Positions 33,848-41,544 of a stretch of DNA of 64,000 nucleotides are shown piece by piece; positions within the stretch are counted from its first letter, which is position 1, and each line of letters begins with the position of its first letter. The translations under genes and the position numbers were made by a program. The notes under the pieces are model-generated. The model did not search any database. It was given only the letters and a program-made list of their open reading frames with translations, and was not told the DNA's origin. Origin of the DNA: a virus. Location: positions 124,001-188,000 of IMG/VR virus record IMGVR_UViG_3300042147_000020; one strand, written 5' to 3'.

Positions 33848-36304
33848 TCAGACCATTGTAACGTGTTGGTTGTGTTTCACCGGGACAGAGATGTTGCTCG
33901 AATCCATCACCATGACTTCTGCTTGGGTGAAAGCCCCGTGAGAAGAAGCGTAGTGAGAGATCATGAATACTTGAGAGAATCCTTTCGATTCCACCAAGTC
34001 TTTAATGAAGTTCATCACGTTGACCTTGTGAGTTTCATCAAAGGTTGCCCCCAGTTCATCCAGATACAGCGGGTAGTTTGTCAGACGCAGATAGAACATC
34101 ACCAACAACACGAATGAGAAGTTGATCATCTCCTTCTGACCACGGGAAGTCCGACCCACGTCTTCAGGACCGTTTGGCTCACCCGCAATCCGAACAGGGA
34201 AGCGGTAGTTCAGTTCACCTGAGTCGGTCCCACACGCCAATACTTCCAACTGGTACGTCCACACGTTCTCAATGATGGCGTTCATGTGCTCAGTGAAGCC
34301 GGAGATAAAGCCAGACATCTGCTCAGCAATGTAACCGTCCTTAGGAGAGAGGATGTCAGCAATCAGCTTGTTAGCTTTATGTTTGACGTCCACCTCGTTA
34401 CGGAACCGTTCCATGTCCTCCAACAACGCTTGGATGGTTTTCTTCTCGTTCAACTTACCATTCAGGAAAGCCAGACGGGATTGGTGTGCACGCGTCATCT
34501 CAGCAATAGAGTCATCACGCATCTCTACCACGAAGTCTTCGAACGCAGTCAGAGACTTGTCGTAACCCTGACGTAGTTGGGCATCCATCTGCATAAGCTG
34601 TTCAGCCTTCTGCTTCATGATCACCAACTCGGTACGACTGGACTCCAGTTCGATCATCTGTTCTGTCAGCGAAGAGATCTTCTGATTGTTCTGTTCGATA
34701 CGTACAGACAGTTGTTCCGACCCATTGGTCTTGCGTAGAGCGTCTACCGTTAGCTCCAGCTTGTCAATGCGTTGCATCGCAGTATGGACTTCCAACCAGA
34801 CCTTAGCGTCCTTAGAGAAGCCAGAGAACTCAGCCAACCAAGACTTAGGATCATTGTTGACTGCATCCACGTCCAACATCGCATTCCAGAACAGACCCAG
34901 TGAAGGGTTGTTAGAAACCAATGCACGGAAACGCATGAAGTAGCCAGAGAACTCACTGGCCTCCTCCAGATACTTCTCCACTGCTTTCAAGTCGTCAGTA
35001 GCGTTCTGCAACTTCTGACGGAACTCAACAACATCATTCTCCGCGTTGATCCGACGAGACTCAGAGATACCCGGCAACCACGTATACGTACACTGTGGGC
35101 ACTCAGTCTTACAAGCACCAGCAATGTGTTCCAGAGTCGCTTCTTCTTTAGCCACTCGGTTAGCGAACCCTTCGACAGACTTCTTGAACTCCAGTCGAGA
35201 GTCACGAGCCTGTTGAACAGTCTGCTTATTGAAGTGCTTGTCAGAGTTGTTGGGGATATTGCGCAGTACGTCTCCCAGCTCCTCCTGCACGCTCTCAATC
35301 GAGTTGAGCATAGCGCGTGGGTCAGCCTCCCCAAAGTCTTTCCACTTCACCAGATGCGTCTGTAGCTCGCACACGGTGTCACGTAGACGCCCTAACTCGG
35401 CTTCGGCTTCTTCTAGTGACTCGACGCCCCCACCTTCCACTGTTTTCTGCAACTGGTGGAGGTCTTCGAGTGCTTCGGTTGTCCACTCACGCAAACCTTT
35501 GACGAGGTTCGCTTCCTTATCAATGGTGTTGATTCGGTCAGTGAGTTCTTCCATGGAACTGAACTTGCCTTTAATGGGATTACCCATTGCGAGCATACGG
35601 TCAGCCATCTGACATTCCCAGTCAATCATCTTGGCAATGCGTTGTTCACCACCGGAGAGGTTACGGTTGGAACGACTGAGGAACAGGATCTCCAATTCTT
35701 TCTGGAGGTGTTCTGCTTCTTCTGCCCATTCTTCTGTGTCACCCAGTGCTTTGAGTTTCTTCTGTTCGTTCACCAGACGCTCAGACAGCTCTTTAAACGT
35801 ACCCTGTGCATCTCGGGCAGAGCTGCTGTACTTCTTGAACATGTTGAGTGCGTAGGTGAAGTCAGTGTCGCTGAGCATAGTCAGCCACTTACGACGATCA
35901 GCAGTCGACATATCGGTGAACAAGACTTGACCCGTAACCAGTTCGTGGATCATGTCGGTCACGCGGAATTCTTGCCAGACCAGTTCTTTCTGGACTGAGA
36001 CGGTGCCCCCAGGGTTTAGTTCTACCCCGTTCTTCAAAAAGGAATGCTTGGCGCTACCCTTAAAGGTAGAAGTGAGGACGTAGTCTTGTCCTTCGTGCTC
36101 CCACACAGTCATCTTCAGACCACCCTTGATGTAATCCTTGGGGTCTGCTGGTAAAGGGGTTGCATCGTTGACTACAGAACTCTTGCCACTACCATTAGTG
36201 CCGATGATGATTTGGTACAGGTTGGTTGGCTTGTAGTGTAGGGTCTTGATGTTATTTAGCATCAGTCTACGACTGCCTTCCATTAACAGCTCTAGCATTC
36301 GCAT
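33848..36304 (-). CDS. Rad50/SbcC-like (T4 gp46-like) recombination ATPase
   Basis: 818 residues from ATG 36304, with GGGGAAG nine bases upstream; an in-frame extension to 36490 would run through the divergent intergenic region and into the spike gene. Walker A GTNGSGKSS lies at residues 35-43. A long coiled-coil middle holds a zinc hook (ECPQC near 400). A C-terminal signature TSRGQKE lies near 718 and Walker B LYLDELGATFD near 745. This is the full SMC-type layout of SbcC/Rad50/gp46, which works with an Mre11-type nuclease (gp47/SbcD, not in this window) to process DNA ends. An extra NLSGGEQRI motif at about residue 215 inside the first arm is unusual. Confidence 0.85.
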   Translation of the reverse strand: MRMLELLMEGSRRLMLNNIKTLHYKPTNLYQIIIGTNGSGKSSVVNDATPLPADPKDYIKGGLKMTVWEHEGQDYVLTSTFKGSAKHSFLKNGVELNPGGTVSVQKELVWQEFRVTDMIHELVTGQVLFTDMSTADRRKWLTMLSDTDFTYALNMFKKYSSSARDAQGTFKELSERLVNEQKKLKALGDTEEWAEEAEHLQKELEILFLSRSNRNLSGGEQRIAKMIDWECQMADRMLAMGNPIKGKFSSMEELTDRINTIDKEANLVKGLREWTTEALEDLHQLQKTVEGGGVESLEEAEAELGRLRDTVCELQTHLVKWKDFGEADPRAMLNSIESVQEELGDVLRNIPNNSDKHFNKQTVQQARDSRLEFKKSVEGFANRVAKEEATLEHIAGACKTECPQCTYTWLPGISESRRINAENDVVEFRQKLQNATDDLKAVEKYLEEASEFSGYFMRFRALVSNNPSLGLFWNAMLDVDAVNNDPKSWLAEFSGFSKDAKVWLEVHTAMQRIDKLELTVDALRKTNGSEQLSVRIEQNNQKISSLTEQMIELESSRTELVIMKQKAEQLMQMDAQLRQGYDKSLTAFEDFVVEMRDDSIAEMTRAHQSRLAFLNGKLNEKKTIQALLEDMERFRNEVDVKHKANKLIADILSPKDGYIAEQMSGFISGFTEHMNAIIENVWTYQLEVLACGTDSGELNYRFPVRIAGEPNGPEDVGRTSRGQKEMINFSFVLLVMFYLRLTNYPLYLDELGATFDETHKVNVMNFIKDLVESKGFSQVFMISHYASSHGAFTQAEVMVMDSSNISVPVKHNQHVTMV

Positions 36305-36327
36305 TATAAATAGCTTCCCCAATGTTA

Positions 36328-36372
36328 CTAACATAAAGTACAGAGAGCGGATAATAATTAACGTATGGTTTG
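36328..36372. promoter_or_regulatory. Divergent promoter region with TATG motifs on both strands
   Basis: The 94-base gap between the Rad50-like gene and the spike gene has TATG at 36364-36367 on the plus strand (AACGTATGG) and at 36332-36335 on the minus strand (CTTTATGTT), both in AT-rich sequence 28-32 bases before the flanking starts. This fits short phiKZ-type late promoters in both directions. Confidence 0.4.
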
Positions 36373-36398
36373 AAAGCCCATAACTAAGGAGTCTCGTA

Positions 36399-37163
36399 AT
36401 GGAAGCTACCTGTTTTAAAATCGTCTCCTTAGGTATCGTTGCTGAGAACAAGCCGATGCGGAACGCAGACGGTAGTTGGTGCCACACCATTCAAGCCACA
36501 CCGATTGAAAGTCAGTCCATGCTTGACGGCGAACTGAAGTCTAACCCGACGGCGGTTGAAGTAAACGGTGTGGACGGTTCAGGACAAAGTTTCTCCTCTA
36601 AGGCCACTGTAGACTCGACGGTAGAGGCCACGTGGCTTCCACTGGGTCAGAACCGTATAACCGCCCCAGACGTTCGTAGGGGCGTTAGAGTGTACCTTTG
36701 GCAAGCAGCCGACAGTGATAAGTATTACTGGACGAACGCTGGTCTCGATGCTGGGATGTTCAAACTGGAAACGGTGATCTTTGCGTTCAGTGCTACTAAA
36801 GATGAAGGTAGCTCAGGCATCGACATCAACAAGTGTTACTTTATCGAAGTCTCGACTCACAGCAAAGCTATTACCTTACAGACCAGTTCTGAGAACGGCG
36901 AGCCTTTCGAATACACCTTCCAGTTCAATACCGCTGAAGGTGCAGTGACTCTGGCAGACGACGTAGGTAATTACTTCGAGTTGGACAGTCAAGCCCACAA
37001 GCTGACACTGAAGAACCAAGATCAGTCACACGTAATCCTCGACAAGACTCGCATCAACATCAAAGCCACTGATGAAGTAGTCATTGATGTAGGGGCCACT
37101 AAGGTTACGATGACTCCGAGTGGAACCATCTGGAAAACTCCGAAGTTCGATGGGGGTAGTTAA
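36399..37163 (+). CDS. Baseplate spike/hub protein (gp5/VgrG-like)
   Basis: 254 residues from ATG 36399 with AAGGAG upstream. A central strand-rich domain (VRRGVRVYLWQAAD...YYWTN, about residues 104-125) has OB-fold character. The last ~75 residues (LTLKNQDQSHVILDKTRINI and the following DEVVIDVGATKVTM) are the short repeating strands of a triangular beta-helix, as in gp5C and VgrG spikes. The next gene, overlapping by one base, is a PAAR tip. Together they should form the membrane-piercing needle. No lysozyme domain is present; that function may lie in the giant virion protein. Confidence 0.75.
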   Translation: MEATCFKIVSLGIVAENKPMRNADGSWCHTIQATPIESQSMLDGELKSNPTAVEVNGVDGSGQSFSSKATVDSTVEATWLPLGQNRITAPDVRRGVRVYLWQAADSDKYYWTNAGLDAGMFKLETVIFAFSATKDEGSSGIDINKCYFIEVSTHSKAITLQTSSENGEPFEYTFQFNTAEGAVTLADDVGNYFELDSQAHKLTLKNQDQSHVILDKTRINIKATDEVVIDVGATKVTMTPSGTIWKTPKFDGGS

Positions 37164-37426
37164 TGTCTGGTATTTCTCAAGTAGGGATCGCTACAGCAGG
37201 CGGGGTTATCACAGGTCCCGGAGCAGCCAACTTCACGCTAGACGGTGCCAAGGTGTCTTTGTTAGGTGATGACGTCGCAGGACACGGCACAGGCTCTCAC
37301 GCAGGCCCTAAGATGGTTGAGGGTTCGGCATGGATGACATGGAACGGAATCCCTGTGGTCAGAGCCGGACATAAAGCCAGTTGCAGTGATCAAGCAACAG
37401 GTCACGGTACGTGGTCGATTGAATGA
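37163..37426 (+). CDS. PAAR-domain spike tip protein
   Basis: The 87-residue protein begins in the TAATG overlap with the spike gene. It carries the PAAR-family arrangement: GDDVAGHGTGSHAG, a central hydrophobic GIPVVRAGHKASC, and a terminal TGHGTWS. Histidines and the cysteine can bind the single metal at the tip. It caps the trimeric spike and sharpens the tail needle. Fusion and strand overlap with the spike gene support this strongly. A bidirectional terminator follows. Confidence 0.88.
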   Translation: MSGISQVGIATAGGVITGPGAANFTLDGAKVSLLGDDVAGHGTGSHAGPKMVEGSAWMTWNGIPVVRAGHKASCSDQATGHGTWSIE

Positions 37427-37433
37427 GCGCATA

Positions 37434-37456
37434 GAGGAGGGCACGAAGCCCTCCTC
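37434..37456. terminator. Bidirectional terminator
   Basis: A perfect 9-bp stem GAGGAGGGC/GCCCTCCTC with a five-base loop is flanked by GCATA and GTTATGCC, between convergent genes ending at 37426 and 37466. Confidence 0.82.
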
Positions 37457-37465
37457 GTTATGCCG

Positions 37466-38710
37466 TCACAAATCAGAACCGATCTTCAGGAAGTACGCTT
37501 TGGAGAAACGGAACGGGTTGATAGTCGACTGAGTGTTGTCAATCGAATTACCCAGTCCCCAGTCCGTGGTTTCAAAGTTGTACTCTGGACGTTGGTTGTC
37601 AGCACCAGCCAACACGTAGGTGTCGCCCTCAGTGATGCTCCAGTAGTCGAAGATGCGACCCTTACCAAAGATCACCGGCCAGATAGGACGAGTCCGAGTG
37701 AAGTAACGATCTGGCGTCTGAGTCAAACCCAACTGCTCACGATCTACATAGACGTCGTTGTTGTTGATCACAATTAGGAAAGACTGTGACAGAGTCAACA
37801 TAGCCTTCACGACAGCGTCACTGCTGAATTCGTCCAAACCAATCTGGTCGTAACCACCGTTCTTGTAAGTCAGGTGATTCTCGATGGAGGTCAGGTCAAT
37901 GAGACGCTTGGCATCAAAGAACCAATCGGCCACCACTTGATTGCGCAGATCCAGACTGAATGCGGAATCCCCAATCCGACGGAACGCACGCTCCATTGGT
38001 AGCAAGTAACCCATGAAGCTGAACATCACCGTCTTATCCACAAACGATTCTTCTGTGGAGATAATGGCGTTGACATTGAGATCAGCCACCGTACCACCTG
38101 GAGTGATCATGTCTTCAGTGATCGGAATACAACGAACCCCACCGAGGTCTCGGAAGCTCAGGATACCAACGTGGTTGTCGTTAGTGATCCGTCGAGTGGA
38201 ACCAGCACCGTAGACATGGATACCATTAGAGTCGTAGTCGGAGTAGTGTAGCAGTCCGTTTACGTCCACCAAACAGTTCTCAAAGAACTGCTGATGGTTC
38301 AGGCCTTCTTTGGTCAACAGTAAGTCAGTCATGTCCGCTGGGACGACATCGTTACCCGGTGCGATGGTACGGTGAATTGGAGTCAGCGAGTAACCCGCTT
38401 GGACAGCATCACGGTACTGAACGTACTTGGCTTTCAGTTGTGGGATCGTGGTGCTAGTCGGCAAAGACTGATTCCCCAACCCTGCCAACCATTGAGTCAC
38501 GGTGGTGCCCGGCTTGACTAAGGTGATCCGACTGCGGACTTCATTCAAGTCCAAAGACACCTGCCCAACAACAACTGGGTTGGTCAAGATCAAGTAGATC
38601 CGAGAGTAATCTGTCCAGAGCTTGAAGACATCCATCTCTGAAAGATCAACTTCTGACCAACTACCAGTACGACCACGCGTTCTGGCTAACGATTTTACGA
38701 GTGAGTACAT
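37466..38710 (-). CDS. Virion structural protein (414 aa), baseplate/tail candidate
   Basis: ATG 38710, with AAGAGA upstream, is preferred to an upstream in-frame start at 38809 that would cross the divergent tail-fibre promoter. The protein is strand-rich and soluble with no catalytic motif. It sits alone on the minus strand between the PAAR/spike pair and the tail-fibre cluster, so a baseplate or tail role is likely by context. Confidence 0.75.
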   Translation of the reverse strand: MYSLVKSLARTRGRTGSWSEVDLSEMDVFKLWTDYSRIYLILTNPVVVGQVSLDLNEVRSRITLVKPGTTVTQWLAGLGNQSLPTSTTIPQLKAKYVQYRDAVQAGYSLTPIHRTIAPGNDVVPADMTDLLLTKEGLNHQQFFENCLVDVNGLLHYSDYDSNGIHVYGAGSTRRITNDNHVGILSFRDLGGVRCIPITEDMITPGGTVADLNVNAIISTEESFVDKTVMFSFMGYLLPMERAFRRIGDSAFSLDLRNQVVADWFFDAKRLIDLTSIENHLTYKNGGYDQIGLDEFSSDAVVKAMLTLSQSFLIVINNNDVYVDREQLGLTQTPDRYFTRTRPIWPVIFGKGRIFDYWSITEGDTYVLAGADNQRPEYNFETTDWGLGNSIDNTQSTINPFRFSKAYFLKIGSDL

Positions 38711-38746
38711 GGCTAAATTCTCTTGAAGGGCGGAACACGAGCCGGG

Positions 38747-38760
38747 TAATAGTATGGTGC
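38747..38760 (+). promoter_or_regulatory. Candidate TATG late-promoter motif
   Basis: The divergent region 38711-38813 contains AATAGTATGG with TATG at 38753-38756, 58 bases upstream of the tail-fibre ATG. It matches the short late-promoter core only. Confidence 0.3.
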
Positions 38761-38813
38761 GTATTCTTTTACAGGCAACTATAACATTCGCTGTTTTAAC
38801 AGGAGTCAACGGT

Positions 38814-41090
38814 ATGGCGCAAACCTATACTTACCCTTTTGACCCTACCGGTTCGGCGACATCGAACGCTGTTGCTAACGAGCGACACGTCCTGTCACCA
38901 CCGGCATGGAAGGACTATTACTTCATAGTCCCAAAGCAAGCCCCTTACTTCCGGGACTCGTTGCGCGTTATCCATCGTCCATCGGGTAAGCTCCTCGTCG
39001 AAGGTGTGGATTACCACTGCACTCACTATTTCCACGCAGCTTCACACGGCGTGGCACGGCGAGTGTACGGTTCGATCACGATGCTCGACAAGACGCTCAC
39101 GGGTGTCCTCGAGATCAGCTACCAGACCATTGGTGGCGATTGGATTCTGGATGCGTCGGCTGACCTCACCCGTCTGACCAATACGCAAACGAACCCTCGG
39201 ATCACTACGTGGGAAGAAGTGGTTGATGTCCCATACCAGTTCCCCCCGATTGACCACGAATGGAACCTCGAAGACCTGAAAGGCGTTGAAGCCATCCTCC
39301 CGATTCTGGAAGAGATGACTGAAGCCATTCGGACTGCCTCCGGTTCCGAGTTTGCAGCTCACGTTGCAGACAAAGAAAACCCTCACTCAGTCACCAAGAC
39401 TCAAGTGGGGCTTGACCAAGTTCAGAACTTCCCGTTGGCGAATATTGCAGAAGCCCAAGCTGGCTCTCTCAACACTCGCTACATGACGCCTGTTCGCACC
39501 AAGAACTTCGTTGACGCCTACCTGATTCCGATGCTCGACACTCACAAAGACGACCTGAATAACCCTCACGGGGTTACGAAGGCGCAAGTGGGTCTGAGTG
39601 CTGTCCTGAACTACGGTGTCGCTACTCAAGCGGAAGCCGAAGCGGGGAGTGTGGCCAACAAGTACATGACGCCTTTGCAGACCAAGCAGGCCATTGCGGC
39701 GCTGGCTACTACGGGTCTAACAGCTCACTTGGGTGATGTCAATAACCCACACGCTACAACCAAAGCTCAAGTAGGCTTGGCTAGTGTGGAGAACTTGCCA
39801 CTCGCCAGTATTGCTGAAGCAGAAGCGGCTTCGCGCAACGACCGTTACATGACGCCACTGATGACGGCGAAGCAGATCCAGGTCTTGGTAAAAGACTCGA
39901 TGGACCTGCACATCAACGCAACCAACAACCCTCACATGACGACCAAGTCTCAGGTGGGTTTGAGTGCCGTTCAGAACTACGGTCTGGCTACACAAGCCGA
40001 GGCTGAAGCCGGTCTGATTGCCACTGCTTACATGACTCCGTTGATGACCCGTAAAGCGATCGAAGCGATTGCGACAGGTTCCATCGGTGCTCACTTGGCA
40101 GACAGCAACAACCCGCACGCAACTACCAAGACTCAAGTGGGTCTGGGTTCGGTGCAGAACTACTCAGTGGCCAGTACAGTCGAAGCAGAGTTGGGTGAGT
40201 CCAACATTCGCTATATGACCCCTCTGTTGGTGAAAGCGGCTATCGACGCACAAGTGGGTGGCGGTATCGGGGATCACGTTGCCAACATCAGTAACCCTCA
40301 CCAAGTGACGGCGGCTCAAGTGGGTACGTACACCTCGGGTGCTCTGGACATCAAGTTCGATGAGAAGTTGAACAAGTTGGACCCAGCCACTGACAGTGCT
40401 AAGTTGGGTGGGCACACTTACGACGAAGTGTTGGAAGCAGCTCAGTCTCAACTGGCGGATGACAGTGCTAAGTTGGGTGGTCAAACGCTCCAACAAATCA
40501 TTGACACCATCACTGCGGACGGCGTAGACAACGCTACTAAGCTGGAAGGTAAATCCCTCGATGAAGTCAGTGACTACATTGATGGTCGAATCCCTTACAC
40601 CAAGCAGTACCGCGTACCTGACTACGAGTACACTCCTGGTGGTAGTGCTGTATATGTCCCACTGATCACTGCTACACCTGACCTCGGTGTGGACCACGAA
40701 GACATCGTGGTGTTGATTAACGGTTTGATCGAGTATGGTGACCTCGGCACTACGTCGATGTTGCGGATTAACTTCGTAGCGGACGTGGCACAAGTAATCG
40801 TTCTTTCAGGTCAAGCCAAAACGGTTGATCTGGTCTGGTCTCACGTGGGTGGCGTGGTTCGTGTTTGGTTGCGTACACTCGACGAACATTGCGGTACTAA
40901 CATCACCATTCTGTCTGGTAAGAAGTTTACATACCTCGACCCAGCAGCAACAGTGTTGACGTCGTTACCAGCTAACAGTGCTGACGTACCGGTCTTGGAA
41001 TTCACTACCGATGCTGAACACCAAACCACGCTGACTTCACTGACCACTGCCTTCGATACCATGAACACCACCCTCGCGGCGTTTGGTTAA
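38814..41090 (+). CDS. Tail fibre protein with NPH repeats (758 aa)
   Basis: ATG 38814 with AGGAG upstream; an in-frame start at 38754 lies in the promoter region. Residues 1-110 form an attachment-type domain (YPFDPTGSA, RVIHRPSGKLLVEGVDY) shared with the second fibre at 44000. From residue 183, five copies of a ~66-residue unit follow (NNPH.TTK.QVGL..V.NY...T.AEAEAG....YMTPL), plus a terminal half-copy. A C-terminal domain of about 200 residues with DSAKLGG motifs follows. Such NPH repeats occur in many phage fibre and Mu gpS-like proteins and form elongated trimers. The likely role is receptor contact. Confidence 0.85.
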   Translation: MAQTYTYPFDPTGSATSNAVANERHVLSPPAWKDYYFIVPKQAPYFRDSLRVIHRPSGKLLVEGVDYHCTHYFHAASHGVARRVYGSITMLDKTLTGVLEISYQTIGGDWILDASADLTRLTNTQTNPRITTWEEVVDVPYQFPPIDHEWNLEDLKGVEAILPILEEMTEAIRTASGSEFAAHVADKENPHSVTKTQVGLDQVQNFPLANIAEAQAGSLNTRYMTPVRTKNFVDAYLIPMLDTHKDDLNNPHGVTKAQVGLSAVLNYGVATQAEAEAGSVANKYMTPLQTKQAIAALATTGLTAHLGDVNNPHATTKAQVGLASVENLPLASIAEAEAASRNDRYMTPLMTAKQIQVLVKDSMDLHINATNNPHMTTKSQVGLSAVQNYGLATQAEAEAGLIATAYMTPLMTRKAIEAIATGSIGAHLADSNNPHATTKTQVGLGSVQNYSVASTVEAELGESNIRYMTPLLVKAAIDAQVGGGIGDHVANISNPHQVTAAQVGTYTSGALDIKFDEKLNKLDPATDSAKLGGHTYDEVLEAAQSQLADDSAKLGGQTLQQIIDTITADGVDNATKLEGKSLDEVSDYIDGRIPYTKQYRVPDYEYTPGGSAVYVPLITATPDLGVDHEDIVVLINGLIEYGDLGTTSMLRINFVADVAQVIVLSGQAKTVDLVWSHVGGVVRVWLRTLDEHCGTNITILSGKKFTYLDPAATVLTSLPANSADVPVLEFTTDAEHQTTLTSLTTAFDTMNTTLAAFG
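39360..40330 (+). repeat. Tandem NPH tail-fibre repeats (5 full + 1 partial)
   Basis: Coding repeats of about 66 codons, each with H....NNPH..TK.QVGL near its start and YMTPL near its end. The DNA copies have diverged, so this is a protein-level repeat. Confidence 0.85.
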
Positions 41091-41106
41091 TTCCTGACGG
41101 CACTGT

Positions 41107-41133
41107 GGTGACATTCTTAGGGGTGTCACCCCT
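41107..41133 (+). terminator. Two mutually exclusive hairpins between fibre genes
   Basis: GGTGACA (41107-41113) can pair with TGTCACC (41124-41130), or AGGGGT (41119-41124) with ACCCCT (41128-41133). The second is followed by TTAACATTTCTTTT. It could be a weak terminator or attenuator; both structures are short. Confidence 0.35.
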
Positions 41134-41159
41134 TTAACATTTCTTTTAGGATGACAACT

Positions 41160-41534
41160 ATGGCTACCACTGCCGCTTTGCTAGCCTCACTGAAGGCTAG
41201 TGTGGATACAGCGGTTGCAACGCTTGCGGCTCTCGTAAAGCACGTGCCCAAACGCATCGTGGGTGAGTTCGTAACAGTTGCAGCCGGGGGTAACAAAGAG
41301 TACGACTTACAGACGCTGCTCGGTGTTAAACACACTGCGTTCGACAAGGACGCTGCTCTGGTCCACGTTCGGGTTAAGGATACGGTATCTGGCTCCCCTA
41401 CTCTCAACATGTATATCAACTCCGAGGCGATGATTACTCACGCCGTTCGGGCGAACCGTTACGTTCGGGTACTCAACCAGACTGACGCTTCGTTGGACCT
41501 GTACATCGGTGTTTCTGTTCCACGTCTACCTTAA
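41160..41534 (+). CDS. Small tail-associated protein (124 aa)
   Basis: ATG 41160 has AGGA at correct spacing; the ATG at 41151 overlaps that ribosome site. The N-terminus is an Ala-rich helix (ATTAALLASLKASVDTAVATL), followed by a strand-rich domain ending in DLYIGVSVPRLP. It sits between fibre genes, so it may be a fibre accessory, attachment or chaperone protein. No catalytic motif. Confidence 0.75.
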   Translation: MATTAALLASLKASVDTAVATLAALVKHVPKRIVGEFVTVAAGGNKEYDLQTLLGVKHTAFDKDAALVHVRVKDTVSGSPTLNMYINSEAMITHAVRANRYVRVLNQTDASLDLYIGVSVPRLP

Positions 41535-41544
41535 GGGGTGATTC

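Noticed and set aside
36305-36490. N-terminal extension of the Rad50-like gene to 36490
   Set aside because: It would run through the divergent promoter region and into the spike gene; the extra residues lack similarity to Rad50 N-termini, which start just before Walker A.
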